This document shows positions 15,315-30,426 of a stretch of 64,000 nucleotides of DNA, piece by piece. Position 1 is the first letter of the stretch. Every line of letters begins with the position of its first letter. Below the pieces are notes generated by a model. It had not been told where the DNA came from. It did not search any database and saw nothing but the letters and a program-made list of their open reading frames with translations. The DNA comes from Limnoperna fortunei (taxonomy: Eukaryota; Mollusca; Bivalvia; Mytilida; Modiolidae), in NCBI GenBank assembly GCA_944474755.1, contig OX104122.1:8643223-8707222 (forward strand), given 5' to 3'. The position numbers were made by a program, and so were the translations under genes.

Positions 15315-18300
15315 CTACAGGTACACACAGTAACAGTTCACACGACTTATATATGGCTTTATATCTACAGGTACACACAGTAACAGTTCACACGGCTTAT
15401 CTGTTATTATATCTACAGGTTCACACAGTGACAGTTCACACATATTATCTGTCTTTATATCTACAGGTACACACAGTAACAGTTCACACAGCATATCTGT
15501 CTTATATCTATAGTTACACACAGAAACAGTTTACACAGCTTATCTGTCTTTATATCTACAAGTACGCACATTTACAGTTCACACGGCTTATCTGTCTTAT
15601 ATCTATAGTTACACACAGAAACAGTTTACACAGCTTATCTGTCTTTATATCTACAAGTACGCACATTTACAGTTCACACGGCTTATCTGTCTTTATATCT
15701 ACAGGTACACACAGTAACAGTTCACACAGCTTATCTGTCTTATATATACAGGTACACACAGAAACAGTTTACACAGCTTATCTGTATTGATATCTACAGG
15801 TGCGCACATTTACAGTTCACACGGCTTATCTGTCTTTTTATCTACAGGTACACACAGTAACAGTTCACACGGCTTATCTGTCTTTATATCTACAGGTACA
15901 CACAGTAACAGTTCACACAGCTTATCTGTCTTTATATCTACAGGTACACACAGTAACAGTTCACACGACTTATATATGGCTTTATATCTACAGGTACACA
16001 CAGTAACAGTTCACACGGCTTATCTGTCTTTTTATCTACAGGTACACACAGTAACAGTTCACATTGTTTATCTGTCTTTATATCTACAGGTACACACAGT
16101 AACAATTCACACAGCTTATATATCTTTATATCTGCAGGTACACACAGTAACAGTTCACACAGCTTATCTGTCTTTATATCTACAGGTACACACAGTAACA
16201 GTTCACACGACTTATATATGGCTTTATATCTACAGGTACACACAGTAACAGTTCACACGGCTGATCTGTTATTATATCTACAGGTTCACACAGTAACAGT
16301 TCACACAGCTTATCTGTCTTTATATCTACAGGTACACACAGTAACAGTTCACACAGCTTATCTGTCTTATATCTATAGTTACACACAGAAACAGTTTACA
16401 CAGCTTATCTGTCTTTATATCTACAAGTACGCACATTTACAGTTCACACGGCTTATCTGTCTTATATCTATAGTTACACACAGAAACAGTTTACACAGCT
16501 TATCTGTCTTTATTTCTACAAGTACGCACATTTACAGTTCACACGGCTTATCTGTCTTTATATCTACAGGTACACACAGTAACAGTTCACACAGCTTATC
16601 TGTCTTATATATACAGGTACACACAGAAACAGTTTACACAGCTTATCTGTATTGATATCTACAGGTGCGCACATTTACAGTTCACACGGCTTATCTGTCT
16701 TTTTATCTACAGGTACACACAGTAACAGTTCACACGGCTTATCTGTCTTTATATCTACAGGTACACACAGTAACAGTTCACACAGCTTATCTGTCTTTAT
16801 ATCTACAGGTACACACAGTAACAGTTCACACGACTTATATATGGCTTTATATCTACAGGTACACACAGTAACAGTTCACACGGCTTATCTGTTATTATAT
16901 CTACAGGTTCACACAGTAACAGTTCACACAGCTTATCTGTCTTTATATCTACAGGTACACACAGTAACAGTTCACACAGCTTATCTGTCTTATATCTATA
17001 GTTACACACAGAAACAGTTTACACAGCTTATCTGTCTTTATATCTACAAGTACGCACATTTACAGTTCACACGGCTTATCTGTCTTTATATCTACAGGTA
17101 CACACAGTAACAGTTCACACAGCTTATCTGTCTTATATATACAGGTACACACAGAAACAGTTTACACAGCTTATCTGTATTGATATCTACAGGTGCGCAC
17201 ATTTACAGTTCACACGGCTTATCTGTCTTTTTATCTACAGGTACACACAGTAACAGTTCACACAGCTTATCTGTCTTTATATCTACAGGTACACACAGTA
17301 ACAGTTCACACAGCTTATCTGTCTTTATATCTACAGGTACACACAGTAACAGTTCACACGACTTATATATGGCTTTATATCTACAGGTACACACAGTAAC
17401 AGTTCACACGGCTTATCTGTTATTATATCTACAGGTTCACACAGTAACAGTTCACACAGATTATATGTCTTTATATCTACAGGTACACACAGTAACAGTT
17501 CACACAGCTTATCTGTCTTATATCTACAGGTACACACAGAAACAGTTTAGACAGCTTATCTGTCTTTATATCTACAGGTACACAAAGTTACAGTTCACAC
17601 GACTTATATATGGCTTTATATCTGCCGGTACACACAGTAACTGTTCACACGGCTTATCTGTTATTATATCTACAGGTTCACACAGTAACAGTTCACACAG
17701 ATTATCTGTCTTTATATCTACAGGTACACACAGTAACAGTTCACACAGCTTATCTGTCTTATATCCAGAGGTACAGACAGTAACAGTTCACACAGCTTAT
17801 CTGTCTTTATATCTACAGGTACACACAGTAACAGTTCACACAGCTTATCTGTGTTTAAATCTACAAGTACAACAGTAACAGTTCACACAGCTTATCTGTC
17901 TTTATATCTACAGGTACAAACAGTAACAGTTCACATGCCTTATCTGTCTTTATATCTACAGGTACACATAGTAACAGTTCACACGGCTTATCTGTTTTTA
18001 TATCTACAGGTACACACAGTAACAGTTCACACAGTTTATCTGTCTTTATATCTACAGGTACGCACAGTAACAGTTCACACGACTTATTTATGGCTTTATA
18101 TCTACAGGTACACACAGTAAAAGTTCACACGGCTTATCTGTTATTATATCTACAGGTTCACAGAGTAACAGTTTACACAGATTATCTGTCTTTATATCTA
18201 CAGGTACACACAGTAACAGTTCACACAGATTATCTGTCTTTATATCTACAGGTACACACAGAAACAGTTTACAAAACTTATCTGTCTTTATATCTACAGG

Positions 18301-19561
18301 TACTCACATTTACAGTTCACACGGCTTATCTGTCTTTTTATCTACAGGTACAAACAGTAACAGTTCACATGGCTTATCTGTCTTTATATCTACAGGTACA
18401 CACAGTAACAGTTCACACGGCTTATCTGTCTTTATATCTACAGGTACACACAGTAACAGTTCACACAGCTTATCTATCTTTATATCTGCAGGTACACACA
18501 GTAACAGTTCACACAGCTTATCTGTCTTTTTATCTACAGGTACAAACAGTAACAGTTCACATGGCTTATCTGTCTTTATATCTACAGGTACACACAGTAA
18601 CAGTTCACACGGCTTATCTGTCTTTATATCTACAGGTACACACAGTAACAGTTCACACAGCTTATCTGTCTTTATATCTACAGGTACACACAGTAACAGT
18701 TCACACGACTTATATATGGCTTTATATCTACAGGTACACACAGTAACAGTTCACACGGCTTATCTGTTATTATATCTACAGGTTCACACAGTAACAGTTC
18801 ACACAGATTATCTGTCTTTATATCTACAGGTACACACAGTAACAGTTCACACAGCTTATCCGTCTTATATCTACAGGTACACACAAAAACAGTTTACACA
18901 GCTTATCTGTCTTTATATCTACAGGTACACAAAGTTACAGTTCATACGACTTATATATGGCTTTATATCTGCCGGTACACACAGTAACTGTTCACACGGC
19001 TTATGTGTTATTATATCTACAGGTTCACACAGTAACAGTTCACACAGATTATCTGTCTTTATATCTACAGGTACACACAGTAACAGTTCACACAGCTTAT
19101 CTGTCTTTATATCTGCAGGTACACACAGTAACAGTTCACACGACTTATATATGGCTTTATATCTACAGGTACACACAGTAACAGTTCACACGGCTTATCT
19201 GTTATTATATCTACAGGTTCACAGAGTAACAGTTCACACAGATTATCTGTCTTTATATCTACAGGTACACACAGTAACAGTTCACACAGATTATCTGTCT
19301 TTATATCTACAGGTACACACAGTAACAGTTCACACGGCTTATCTATCTTTATATCTACAGGTACACACAGAAACAGTTTACAGAGCTTATCTGTCTTATA
19401 TCTACAGGTACACACAGTAAAAGTTCACACGGCTTATCTGTCTTTATATCTACAGGTACACACAGTAACAGTTCACACAGCTTATCTGTCTTTATATCTA
19501 CAGGTACACACAGTAACAGTTCACACGACTTATATATGGCTTTATATCTACAGGTACACAC
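15315..19561 (+). repeat. Higher-order duplication, right copy (partner 9,301-13,451)
   Basis: Partner of the block at 9,301-13,451. Shared rare variants, such as the GCATATCTG unit near 9,477 and 15,491, and identical order of frame-shifting 47-bp units support common descent. The two copies differ by a few substitutions and by a net two-unit insertion, so the duplication is recent relative to the unit-to-unit divergence of the array. Confidence 0.85.
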
Positions 19562-22500
19562 AGTAACAGTTCACACGGCTTATCTGTTATTATATCTACA
19601 GGTTCACACAGTGACAGTTCACACATATTATCTGTCTTTATATCTACAGGTACACACAGTAACAGTTCACACAGCTTATCTGTCTTATATCTACAGGTAC
19701 AGACAGTAACAGTTCACACAGCTTATCTGTCTTTATATCTACAGGTACACACAGTAACAGTTCACATTGTTTATATGTCTTTATATCTTCAGGTACACAC
19801 AGTAACAGTTCACACAGCTTATCTGTCTTCATATCTACAGGTACACACAGTTACAGTTCACGCAGCTTATCTGTCTTTATATCTACAGGTACACACAGTT
19901 ACAGTTCACACGGCTTATCTGTCTTTTTATCTACAGGTACACACAGTTACAGTTCACACGGCTTATCTGTCTATTTATGTACAGGTACACACAGTAACAG
20001 TTCACATTGTTTATCTGTCTTAATATTTACAGGTAAACGCAGTAACAGTTCACACAGATTATCTGTCTTAATATCTACAGGTACACACAGTAACAGTTCA
20101 CACAGCTTATCTGTCTTATATCTACAGGTACACACAGAAACAGTTTACACAGCTTATCTGTCTTTATATCTACAGGTACGCACAGTAATAGTTCACACGA
20201 CTTATATATGGCTTTATATCTACAGGTACACACAGAAACAGTTTACAAAGCTTATCTGTCTTTATATCTACAGGTACACATAGTAACAGTTCACATTGTT
20301 TATCTGTCTCTATATCTACAGGTACACACAGTAACAGTTCACACAGCTTATCTATCTTTATATCTGCAGGTACACACAGTAACAGTTCACACAGCTTATC
20401 TGTCTTTATATCTACAGGTACACACAGTAACAGTTCACACGACTTATATATGGCTTTATATCTACAGGTACACACAGTAACAGTTCACACGGCTTATCTG
20501 TTATTATATCTACTGGTTCACACAGTAACAGTTCACACAGCTTATCTGTCCTTATATCTACAGGTACACACAGTAACAGTTCACACAGCTTATCTGTCTT
20601 ATATCTACAGGTACACACAAAACAGTTTACACAGCTTATCTGTCTTTATATCTACAAGTACGCACATTTACAGTTCACACGGCTTATTTGTCTTTATATC
20701 TACAGGTACACACAGTAACAGTTCACACAGCTTATCTGTATTTATATCTACAGGTACACACAGAAACAGTTTACACAGCTTATCTGCCTTATATCTACAG
20801 GTACACACAGTAAAAGTTCACACGGCTTATCTGTCTTTATATCTACAGGTACACACAGTAACAGTTCACACAGCTTATCTGTCTTTATATCTACAGGTAC
20901 ACACAGTAACAGTTCACACGACTTATATATGGCTTTATTTCTACAGGTACACACAGTAACAGTTCACACGGCTTATCTGTTATTATATCTACAGGTTCAC
21001 ACAGTAACAGTTCACACAGATTATCTGTCTTTATATCTACAGGTACACACAGTAACAGTTCACACAGCTTATCTGTCTTATATCTACAGGTACAGACAGT
21101 AACAGTTCACACAGCTTATCTGTCTTTATATCTACAGGTACACACAGTAACAGTTCACATTGTTTATATGTCTTTATATCTTCAGGTACACACAGTAACA
21201 GTTCACACAGCTTATCTGTCTTCATATCTACAGGTACACACAGAAACAGTTTACACAGCTTATCTGTCTTTATATCTACAGGTACGCACAGTAATAGTTC
21301 ACACGACTTATATATGGCTTTATATCTACAGGTACACACAGAAACAGTTTACAAAGCTTATCTGTCTTTATATCTACAGGTACGCACATTTACAGTTCAC
21401 ACGGCTTATCTGTCTTTTTATCTACAGGTACACACAGTAACAGTTCACATTGTTTATCTGACTTTATATCTACAGGTACACACAGTAACAGTTCACACAG
21501 CTTATCTGTCTTTATATCTACAGGTACACACAGTAACAGTTCACACGACTTATATACGCCTTTATATCTACAGGTACACACAGTAACAGTTCACACGGCT
21601 TATCTGTTATTATATCTACTGGTTCACACAGTAACAGTTCACACAGCTTATCTGTCTTTATATCTACAGGTACACACAGTAACAGTTCACACAGCTTATC
21701 TGTCTTATATCTACCGGTACACACAAAACAGTTTACACAGCTTATTTGTCTTTATATCTACAAGTACGCACATTTACAGTTCACACGGCTTATCTGTCTT
21801 TATATCTACAGGTACACACAGTAACAGTTCACACAGCTTATCCGTCTTATATCTACAGGTACACACAGAAACAGTTTACACAGCTTATCTGTATTGATAT
21901 CTACAGGTACGCACATTTACAGTTCACACGGCTTATCTGTCTTTTTTATCTACAGGTACACACAGTAACAGTTCACACAGATTATCTGTCTTTATATCTA
22001 CAGGTACACACAGTAACAGCTCACACAGCTTATCTGTCTTTATATCCACAGGTACACACAGTAACAGTTCACACGGCTTATCTGTCTTTATATCTACAGG
22101 TACACACAGTAACAGTTCACACAGCTTATTTGTCTTTATATCTACAGGTACACACAGTAACAGTTCACACAGCTTATCTGTCTTTATATCTACAGGTACA
22201 CACATTTACAGTTCACACGGCTTATCTGTCTTTATATCTACAGGTACACACAGTAACTGATCACACGGCTTATCTGTCTTTATATCTACAGGTACACACA
22301 GTAACAGTTCACACAGCTTATCTGTCTTTATATCTACAGGTACACACAGTAACAGTTCACACGACTTATATATGGCTTTATATCTACAGGTACACACAGT
22401 AACAGTTCACAAGGCTTATCTGTCTTTATATCTACAGCTACACACAGTAACTGTTCACACGGCTTATCTGTCTTTATATCTACAGGTACACACAGTAACA

Positions 22501-24349
22501 GTTCACACGGCTTATCTGTCTTTATATCTACAGGTACACACAGTAACAGTTCACACAGCTTATCTGTCTTTATATCTACAGGTACACACAGTAACAGTTC
22601 ACACGACTTATATATGGCTTTATATCTACAGGTACACACAGTAACAGTTCAAACGGCTTATCTGTTATTATATCTACAGGTTCACACAGTAACAGTTCAC
22701 ACAGATTATCTGTCTTTATATCTACAGGTACACACAGTAACAGTTCACACAGCTTATCTGTCTTATATCTACAGGTACACACAGAAACAGTTTACACAGC
22801 TTATCTGTCTTTATATCTACAGGTACACAAAGTTACAGTTCACACGACTTATATATGGCTTTATATCTGCCGGTACACACAGTAACTGTTCACACGGCTT
22901 ATCTGTTATTATATCTACAGGTTCACACAGTAACAGTTCACACAGATTATCTGTCTTTATATCTACAGGTACACACAGTAACAGTTCACACGACTTATAT
23001 ATGGCTTTATATCTACAGGTACACACAGTAACAGTTCACAAGGCTTATCTGTCTTTATATCTACAGCTACACACAGTAACTGTTCACACGGCTTATCTGT
23101 CTTTATATCTACAGGTACACACAGTAACAGTTCACACAGCTTATCTGTCTTTATATCTACAGGTACACACAGTAACAGTTCACACGACTTATATATGGCT
23201 TTATATCTACAGGTACACACAGTAACAGTTCAAACGGCTTATCTGTTATTATATCTACAGGTTCACACAGTAACAGTTCACACAGATTATCTGTCTTTAT
23301 ATCTACAGGTACACACAGTAACAGTTCACACAGCTTATCTGTCTTATATCTACAGGTACACACAGAAACAGTTTACACAGCTTATCTGTCTTTATATCTA
23401 CAGGTACACAAAGTTACAGTTCACACGACTTATATATGGCTTTATATCTGCCGGTACACACAGTAACTGTTCACACGGCTTATCTGTTATTATATCTACA
23501 GGTTCACACAGTAACAGTTCACACAGATTATCTGTCTTTATATCTACAGGTACACACAGTAACAGTTCACACAGCTTATCTGTCTTATATCCAGAGGTAC
23601 AGACAGTAACAGTTCACACAGCTTATCTGTCTTTATATCTACAGGTACACACAGTAACAGTTCACACAGCTTATCTGTCTTTATATCTACAGGTACACAC
23701 AGTAACAGTTCACACAGCTTATCTGTCTTTATATCTACAGGTACAAACAGTAACAGTTCACATGGCTTATCTGTCTTTATATCTACAGGTACACACAGTA
23801 ACAGTTCACACGGCTTATCTGTCTTTATATCTACAGGTACACACAGTAACAGTTCACACAGCTTATCTGTCTTTATATCTACAGGTACACACAGTAACAG
23901 TTCACACGACTTATATATGGCTTTATATCTACAGGTACACACAGTAAAAGTTCACACGGCTTATCTGTTATTGTATCTACAGGTTCACAGAGTAACAGTT
24001 CACACAGATTATCTGTCTTTATATCTACAGGTACACACAGTAACAGTTCACACAGATTATCTGTCTTTATATCTACAGGTACACACAGTAACAGTTCACA
24101 CGGCTTATCTGTCTTTATATCTACAGGTACACACAGAAACAGTTTACACAGCTTATCTGTCTTATATCTACAGGTACACACAGTAAAAGTTCACACAGCT
24201 TATCCGTCTTATATCTACAGGTACACACAGAAACAGTTTACACAGCTTATCCGTCTTATATCTACAGGTACACACAGTAACAGTTCACATAGCTTATCCG
24301 TCTTATATCTACAGGTACACACAGAAACAGTTTACACAGCTTATCTGTA

Positions 24350-26006
24350 TTGATATCTACAGGTACGCACATTTACAGTTCACACGGCTTATCTGTCTTT
24401 TTATCTACAGGTACACACAGTAACAGTTCACACAGATTATCTTTCTTTATATCTACAGGTACACACAGTAACAGTTCACACAGCTTATCTGTCTTTATAT
24501 CCACAGGTACACACAGTAACAGTTCACACGGCTTATCTGTCTTTATATCTACAGGTGCACACAGTAACAGTTCACACAGCTTATTTGTCTTTATATCTAC
24601 AGGTACACACAGTAACAGTTCACACAGCTTATCTGTCTTTATATCTACAGGTACACACATTTACAGTTCACACGGCTTATCTGTCTTTATATCTACAGGT
24701 ACACACAGTAACAGTTCACACGACTTATATATGGCTTTATATCTACAGGTACACACAGTAACAGTTCACACAGCTTATCTGTCTTTATATCTACAGGTAC
24801 ACACAGTAACTGTTCACACGGCTTATCTGTCTTTATATCTACAGGTACACACAGTAACAGTTCACACAGCTTATCTGTCTTTATAGCTACAGGTACACAC
24901 AGTAACAGTTCACACGACTTATATATGGCTTTATATCTACAGGTACACACAGTAACAGTTCACACGGCTTATCTGTCTTATATCTACAGGTACACACAAA
25001 ACAGTTTACACAGCTTATCTGTCTTTATATCTACAAGTACGCACATTTACAGTTCACACGGCTTATCTGTCTTTATATCTACAGGTACACACAGTAACAG
25101 TTCACACAGCTTATCCGTCTTATATCTACAGGTACACACAGAAACAGTTTACACAGCTTATCTGTATTGATATCTACAGGTACGCACATTTACAGTTCAC
25201 ACGGCTTATCTGTCTTTTTATCTACAGGTACACACAGTAACAGTTCACACAGATTATCTGTCTTTATATCTACAGGTACACACAGTAACAGTTCACACAG
25301 CTTATCTGTCTTTATATCCACAGGTACACACAGTAACAGTTCACACGGCTTATCTGTCTTTATATCTACAGGTACACACAGTAACAGTTCACACAGCTTA
25401 TTTGTCTTTATATCTACAGGTACACACAGTAACAGTTCACACAGCTTATCTGTCTTTATATCTACAGGTACACACATTTACAGTTCACACGGCTTATCTG
25501 TCTTTATATCTACAGGTACACACAGTAACTGATCACACGGCTTATCTGTCTTTATATCTACAGGTACACACAGTCACAGTTCACACAGCTTATCTGTCTT
25601 TATATCTACAGGTACACACAGTAACAGTTCACACGACTTATATATGGCTTTATATCTACAGGTACACACAGTAACTGTTCACACAGCTTATCTGTCTTTA
25701 TATCTACAGGTACACACAGTAACTGTTCACACGGCTTATCTGTCTTTATATCTACAGGTACACACAGTAACAGTTCACACAGCTTATCTGTCTTTATATC
25801 TACAGGTACACACAGTAACAGTTCACACGACTTATATATGGCTTTATATCTACAGGTACACACAGTAACAGTTCAAACGGCTTATCTGTTATTATATCTA
25901 CAGGTTCACACAGTAACAGTTCACACAGATTATCTGTCTTTATATCTACAGGTACACACAGTAACAGTTCACACAGCTTATCTGTCTTATATCTACAGGT
26001 ACACAC
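24350..26006 (+). repeat. Higher-order duplication (partner 28,770-30,426)
   Basis: A run of nine or more landmarks (24,350, 24,373, 24,925, 25,167, 25,402, 25,606, 25,644, 25,800, 25,838) recurs at a constant offset of 4,420 bp. Parts of the same block also recur at offset 1,636 (25,190-26,006 matching 26,826-27,642). These units share the variant TATATCCACAGG and the unit GTAACTGATCACACGG. Confidence 0.82.
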
Positions 26007-28769
26007 AGAAACAGTTTACACAGCTTATCTGTCTTTATATCTACAGGTACACAAAGTTACAGTTCACACGACTTATATATGGCTTTATATCTGCCGGTAC
26101 ACACAGTAACAGTTCACACAGCTTATCTGTCTTATATCCAGAGGTACAGACAGTAACAGTTCACACAGCTTATCTGTCTTTATATCTACAGGTACACACA
26201 GTAACAGTTCACACAGCTTATCTGTCTTTATATCTACAGGTACACACAGTAACAGTTCACACAGCTTATCTGTCTTTATATCTACAGGTACAAACAGTAA
26301 CAGTTCACATGGCTTATCTGTCTTTATATCTACAGGTACACACAGTAACAGTTCACACGGCTTATCTGTCTTTATATCTACAGGTACACACAGTAACAGT
26401 TCACACAGCTTATCTGTCTTTATATCTACAGGTACACACAGTAACAGTTCACACGACTTATATATGGCTTTATATCTACAGGTACACACAGTAAAAGTTC
26501 ACACGGCTTATCTGTTATTATATCTACAGGTTCACAGAGTAACAGTTCACACAGATTATCTGTCTTTATATCTACAGGTACACACAGTAACAGTTCACAC
26601 AGATTATCTGTCTTTATATCTACAGGTACACACAGTAACAGTTCACACGGCTTATCTGTCTTTATATCTACAGGTACACACAGAAACAGTTTACACAGCT
26701 TATCTGTCTTATATCTACAGGTACACACAGTAACAGTTCACACAGCTTATCCGTCTTATATCTACAGGTACACACAGAAACAGTTTACACAGCTTATCTG
26801 TCTTTATATCTACAGGTACGCACCTTTACAGTTCACACGGCTTATCTGTCTTTTTATCTACAGGTACACACAGTAACAGTTCACACAGATTATCTGTCTT
26901 TATATCTACAGGTACACACAGTAACAGTTCACACAGCTTATCTGTCTTTATATCCACAGGTACACACAGTAACAGTTCACACGGCTTATCTGTCTTTATA
27001 TCTACAGGTACACACAGTAACAGTTCACACAGCTTATTTGTCTTTATATCTACAGGTACACACAGTAACAGTTCACACAGCTTATCTGTCTTTATATCTA
27101 CAGGTACACACATTTACAGTTCACACGGCTTATCTGTCTTTATATCTACAGGTACACACAGTAACTGATCACACGGCTTATCTGTCTTTATATCTACAGG
27201 TACACACAGTCACAGTTCACACAGCTTATCTGTCTTTATATCTACAGGTACACACAGTAACAGTTCACACGACTTATATATGGCTTTATATCTACAGGTA
27301 CACACAGTAACAGTTCACACAGCTTATCTGTCTTTATATCTACAGGTACACACAGTAACTGTTCACACGGCTTATCTGTCTTTATATCTACAGGTACACA
27401 CAGTAACAGTTCACACAGCTTATCTGTCTTTATATCTACAGGTACACACAGTAACAGTTCACACGACTTATATATGGCTTTATATCTACAGGTACACACA
27501 GTAACAGTTCAAACGGCTTATCTGTTATTATATCTACAGGTTCACACAGTAACAGTTCACACAGATTATCTGTCTTTATATCTACAGGTACACACAGTAA
27601 CAGTTCACACAGCTTATCTGTCTTATATCTACAGGTACACACAGAAACAGTTTACACAGCTTATCTGTCTTTATATCTACAGGTACACAAAGTTACAGTT
27701 CACACGACTTATATATGGCTTTATATCTGCTGGTACACACAGTAACAGTTCACACAGCTTATCTGTCTTTATATCTACAGGTACACACAGTAACAGTTCA
27801 CACAGCTTATCTGTCTTTATATCTACAGGTACACGCAGTAACAGTTCACACAGCTTATCTGTCTTTATATCTACAGGTACAAACAGTAACAGTTCACATG
27901 GCTTATCTGTCTTTATATCTACAGGTACACACAGTAACAGTTCACACGGCTTATCTGTCTTTATATCTACAGGTACACACAGTAACAGTTCACACAGCTT
28001 ATCTGTCTTTATATCTACAGGTACACACAGTAACAGTTCACACGACTTATATATGGCTTTATATCTACAGGTACACACAGTAAAAGTTCACACGGCTTAT
28101 CTGTTATTATATCTACAGGTTCACAGAGTAACAGTTCACACAGATTATCTGTCTTTATATCTACAGGTACACACAGTAACAGTTCACACAGATTATCTGT
28201 CTTTATATCTACAGGTACACACAGTAACAGTTCACACGGCTTATCTGTCTTTATATCTACAGGTACACACAGAAACAGTTTACACAGCTTATCTGTCTTA
28301 TATCTACAGGTACACACAGTAAAAGTTCACACAGCTTATCCGTCTTATATCTACAGGTACACACAGAAACAGTTTACACAGCTTATCCGTCTTATATCTA
28401 CAGGTACACACAGTAACAGTTCACACAGCTTATTCGTCTTATATCTACAGGTACACACAGAAACAGTTTACACAGCTTATCTGTATTGATATCTACAGGT
28501 ACGCACATTTACAGTTCACACGGCTTATCTGTCTTTTTATCTACAGGTACACACAGTAACAGTTTACACAGCTTATCTGTCTTATATCTACAGGTACACA
28601 CAGTAAAATTTCACACAGCTTATCCGTCTTATATCTACAGGTACACACAGAAACAGTTTACACAGCTTATCCGTCTTATATCTACAGGTACACACAGTAA
28701 CAGTTCACACAGCTTATTCGTCTTATATCTACAGGTACACACAGAAACAGTTTACACAGCTTATCTGTA

Positions 28770-30426
28770 TTGATATCTACAGGTACGCACATTTACAGTT
28801 CACACGGCTTATCTGTCTTTTTATCTACAGGTACACACAGTAACAGTTCACACAGATTATCTTTCTTTCTATCTACAGGTACACACAGTAACAGTTCACA
28901 CAGCTTATCTGTCTTTATATCCACAGGTACACACAGTAACAGTTCACACGGCTTATCTGTCTTTATATCTACAGGTACACACAGTAACAGTTCACACAGC
29001 TTATTTGTCTTTATATCTACAGGTACACACAGTAACAGTTCACACAGCTTATCTGTCTTTATATCTACAGGTACACACATTTACAGTTCACACGGCTTAT
29101 CTGTCTTTATATCTACAGGTACACACAGTAACAGTTCACACGACTTATATATGGCTTTATATCTACAGGTACACACAGTAACAGTTCACACGGCTTATCT
29201 GTCTTTATATCTACAGGTACACACAGTTACTGTTCACACGGCTTATCTGTCTTTATATCTACAGGTACACACAGTAACAGTTCACACAGCTTATCTGTCT
29301 TTATATCTACAGGTACACACAGTAACAGTTCACACGACTTATATATGGCTTTATATCTACAGGTACACACAGTAACAGTTCACACGGCTTATCTGTCTTA
29401 TATCTACAGGTACACACAAAACAGTTTACACAGCTTATCTGTCTTTATATCTACAAGTACGCACATTTACAGTTCACACGGCTTATCTGTCTTTATATCT
29501 ACAGGTACACACAGTAACAGTTCACACAGCTTATCCGTCTTATATCTACAGGTACACACAGAAACAGTTTACACAGCTTATCTGTATTGATATCTACAGG
29601 TACGCACATTTACAGTTCACACGGCTTATCTGTCTTTTTATCTACAGGTACACACAGTAACAGTTCACACAGATTATCTGTCTTTATATCTACAGGTACA
29701 CACAGTAACAGTTCACACAGCTTATCTGTCTTTATATCCACAGGTACACACAGTAACAGTTCACACGGCTTATCTGTCTTTATATCTACAGGTACACACA
29801 GTAACAGTTCACACAGCTTATTTGTCTTTATATCTACAGGTACACACAGTAACAGTTCACACAGCTTATCTGTCTTTATATCTACAGGTACACACATTTA
29901 CAGTTCACACGGCTTATCTGTCTTTATATCTACAGGTACACACAGTAACTGATCACACGGCTTATCTGTCTTTATATCTACAGGTACACACAGTCACAGT
30001 TCACACAGCTTATCTGTCTTTATATCTACAGGTACACACAGTAACAGTTCACACGACTTATATATGGCTTTATATCTACAGGTACACACAGTAACAGTTC
30101 ACACAGCTTATCTGTCTTTATATCTACCGGTACACACAGTAACTGTTCACACGGTTTATCTGTCTTTATATCTACAGGTACACACAGTAACAGTTCACAC
30201 AGCTTATCTGTCTTTATATCTACAGGTACACACAGTAACAGTTCACACGACTTATATATGGCTTTATATCTACAGGTACACACAGTAACAGTTCAAACGG
30301 CTTATCTGTTATTATATCTACAGGTTCACACAGTAACAGTTCACACAGATTATCTGTCTTTATATCTACAGGTACACACAGTAACAGTTCACACAGCTTA
30401 TCTGTCTTATATCTACAGGTACACAC
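28770..30426 (+). repeat. Higher-order duplication (partner 24,350-26,006)
   Basis: Right copy of the 4,420-bp-offset pair. It differs by isolated substitutions, for example TTTCTTTCTATC near 28,861 where the partner reads TTTCTTTATATC, and CTACCGG near 30,125. The block that follows (30,220-31,244) instead matches 23,157-24,181 at offset 7,063, so neighbouring segments have different histories. Confidence 0.82.
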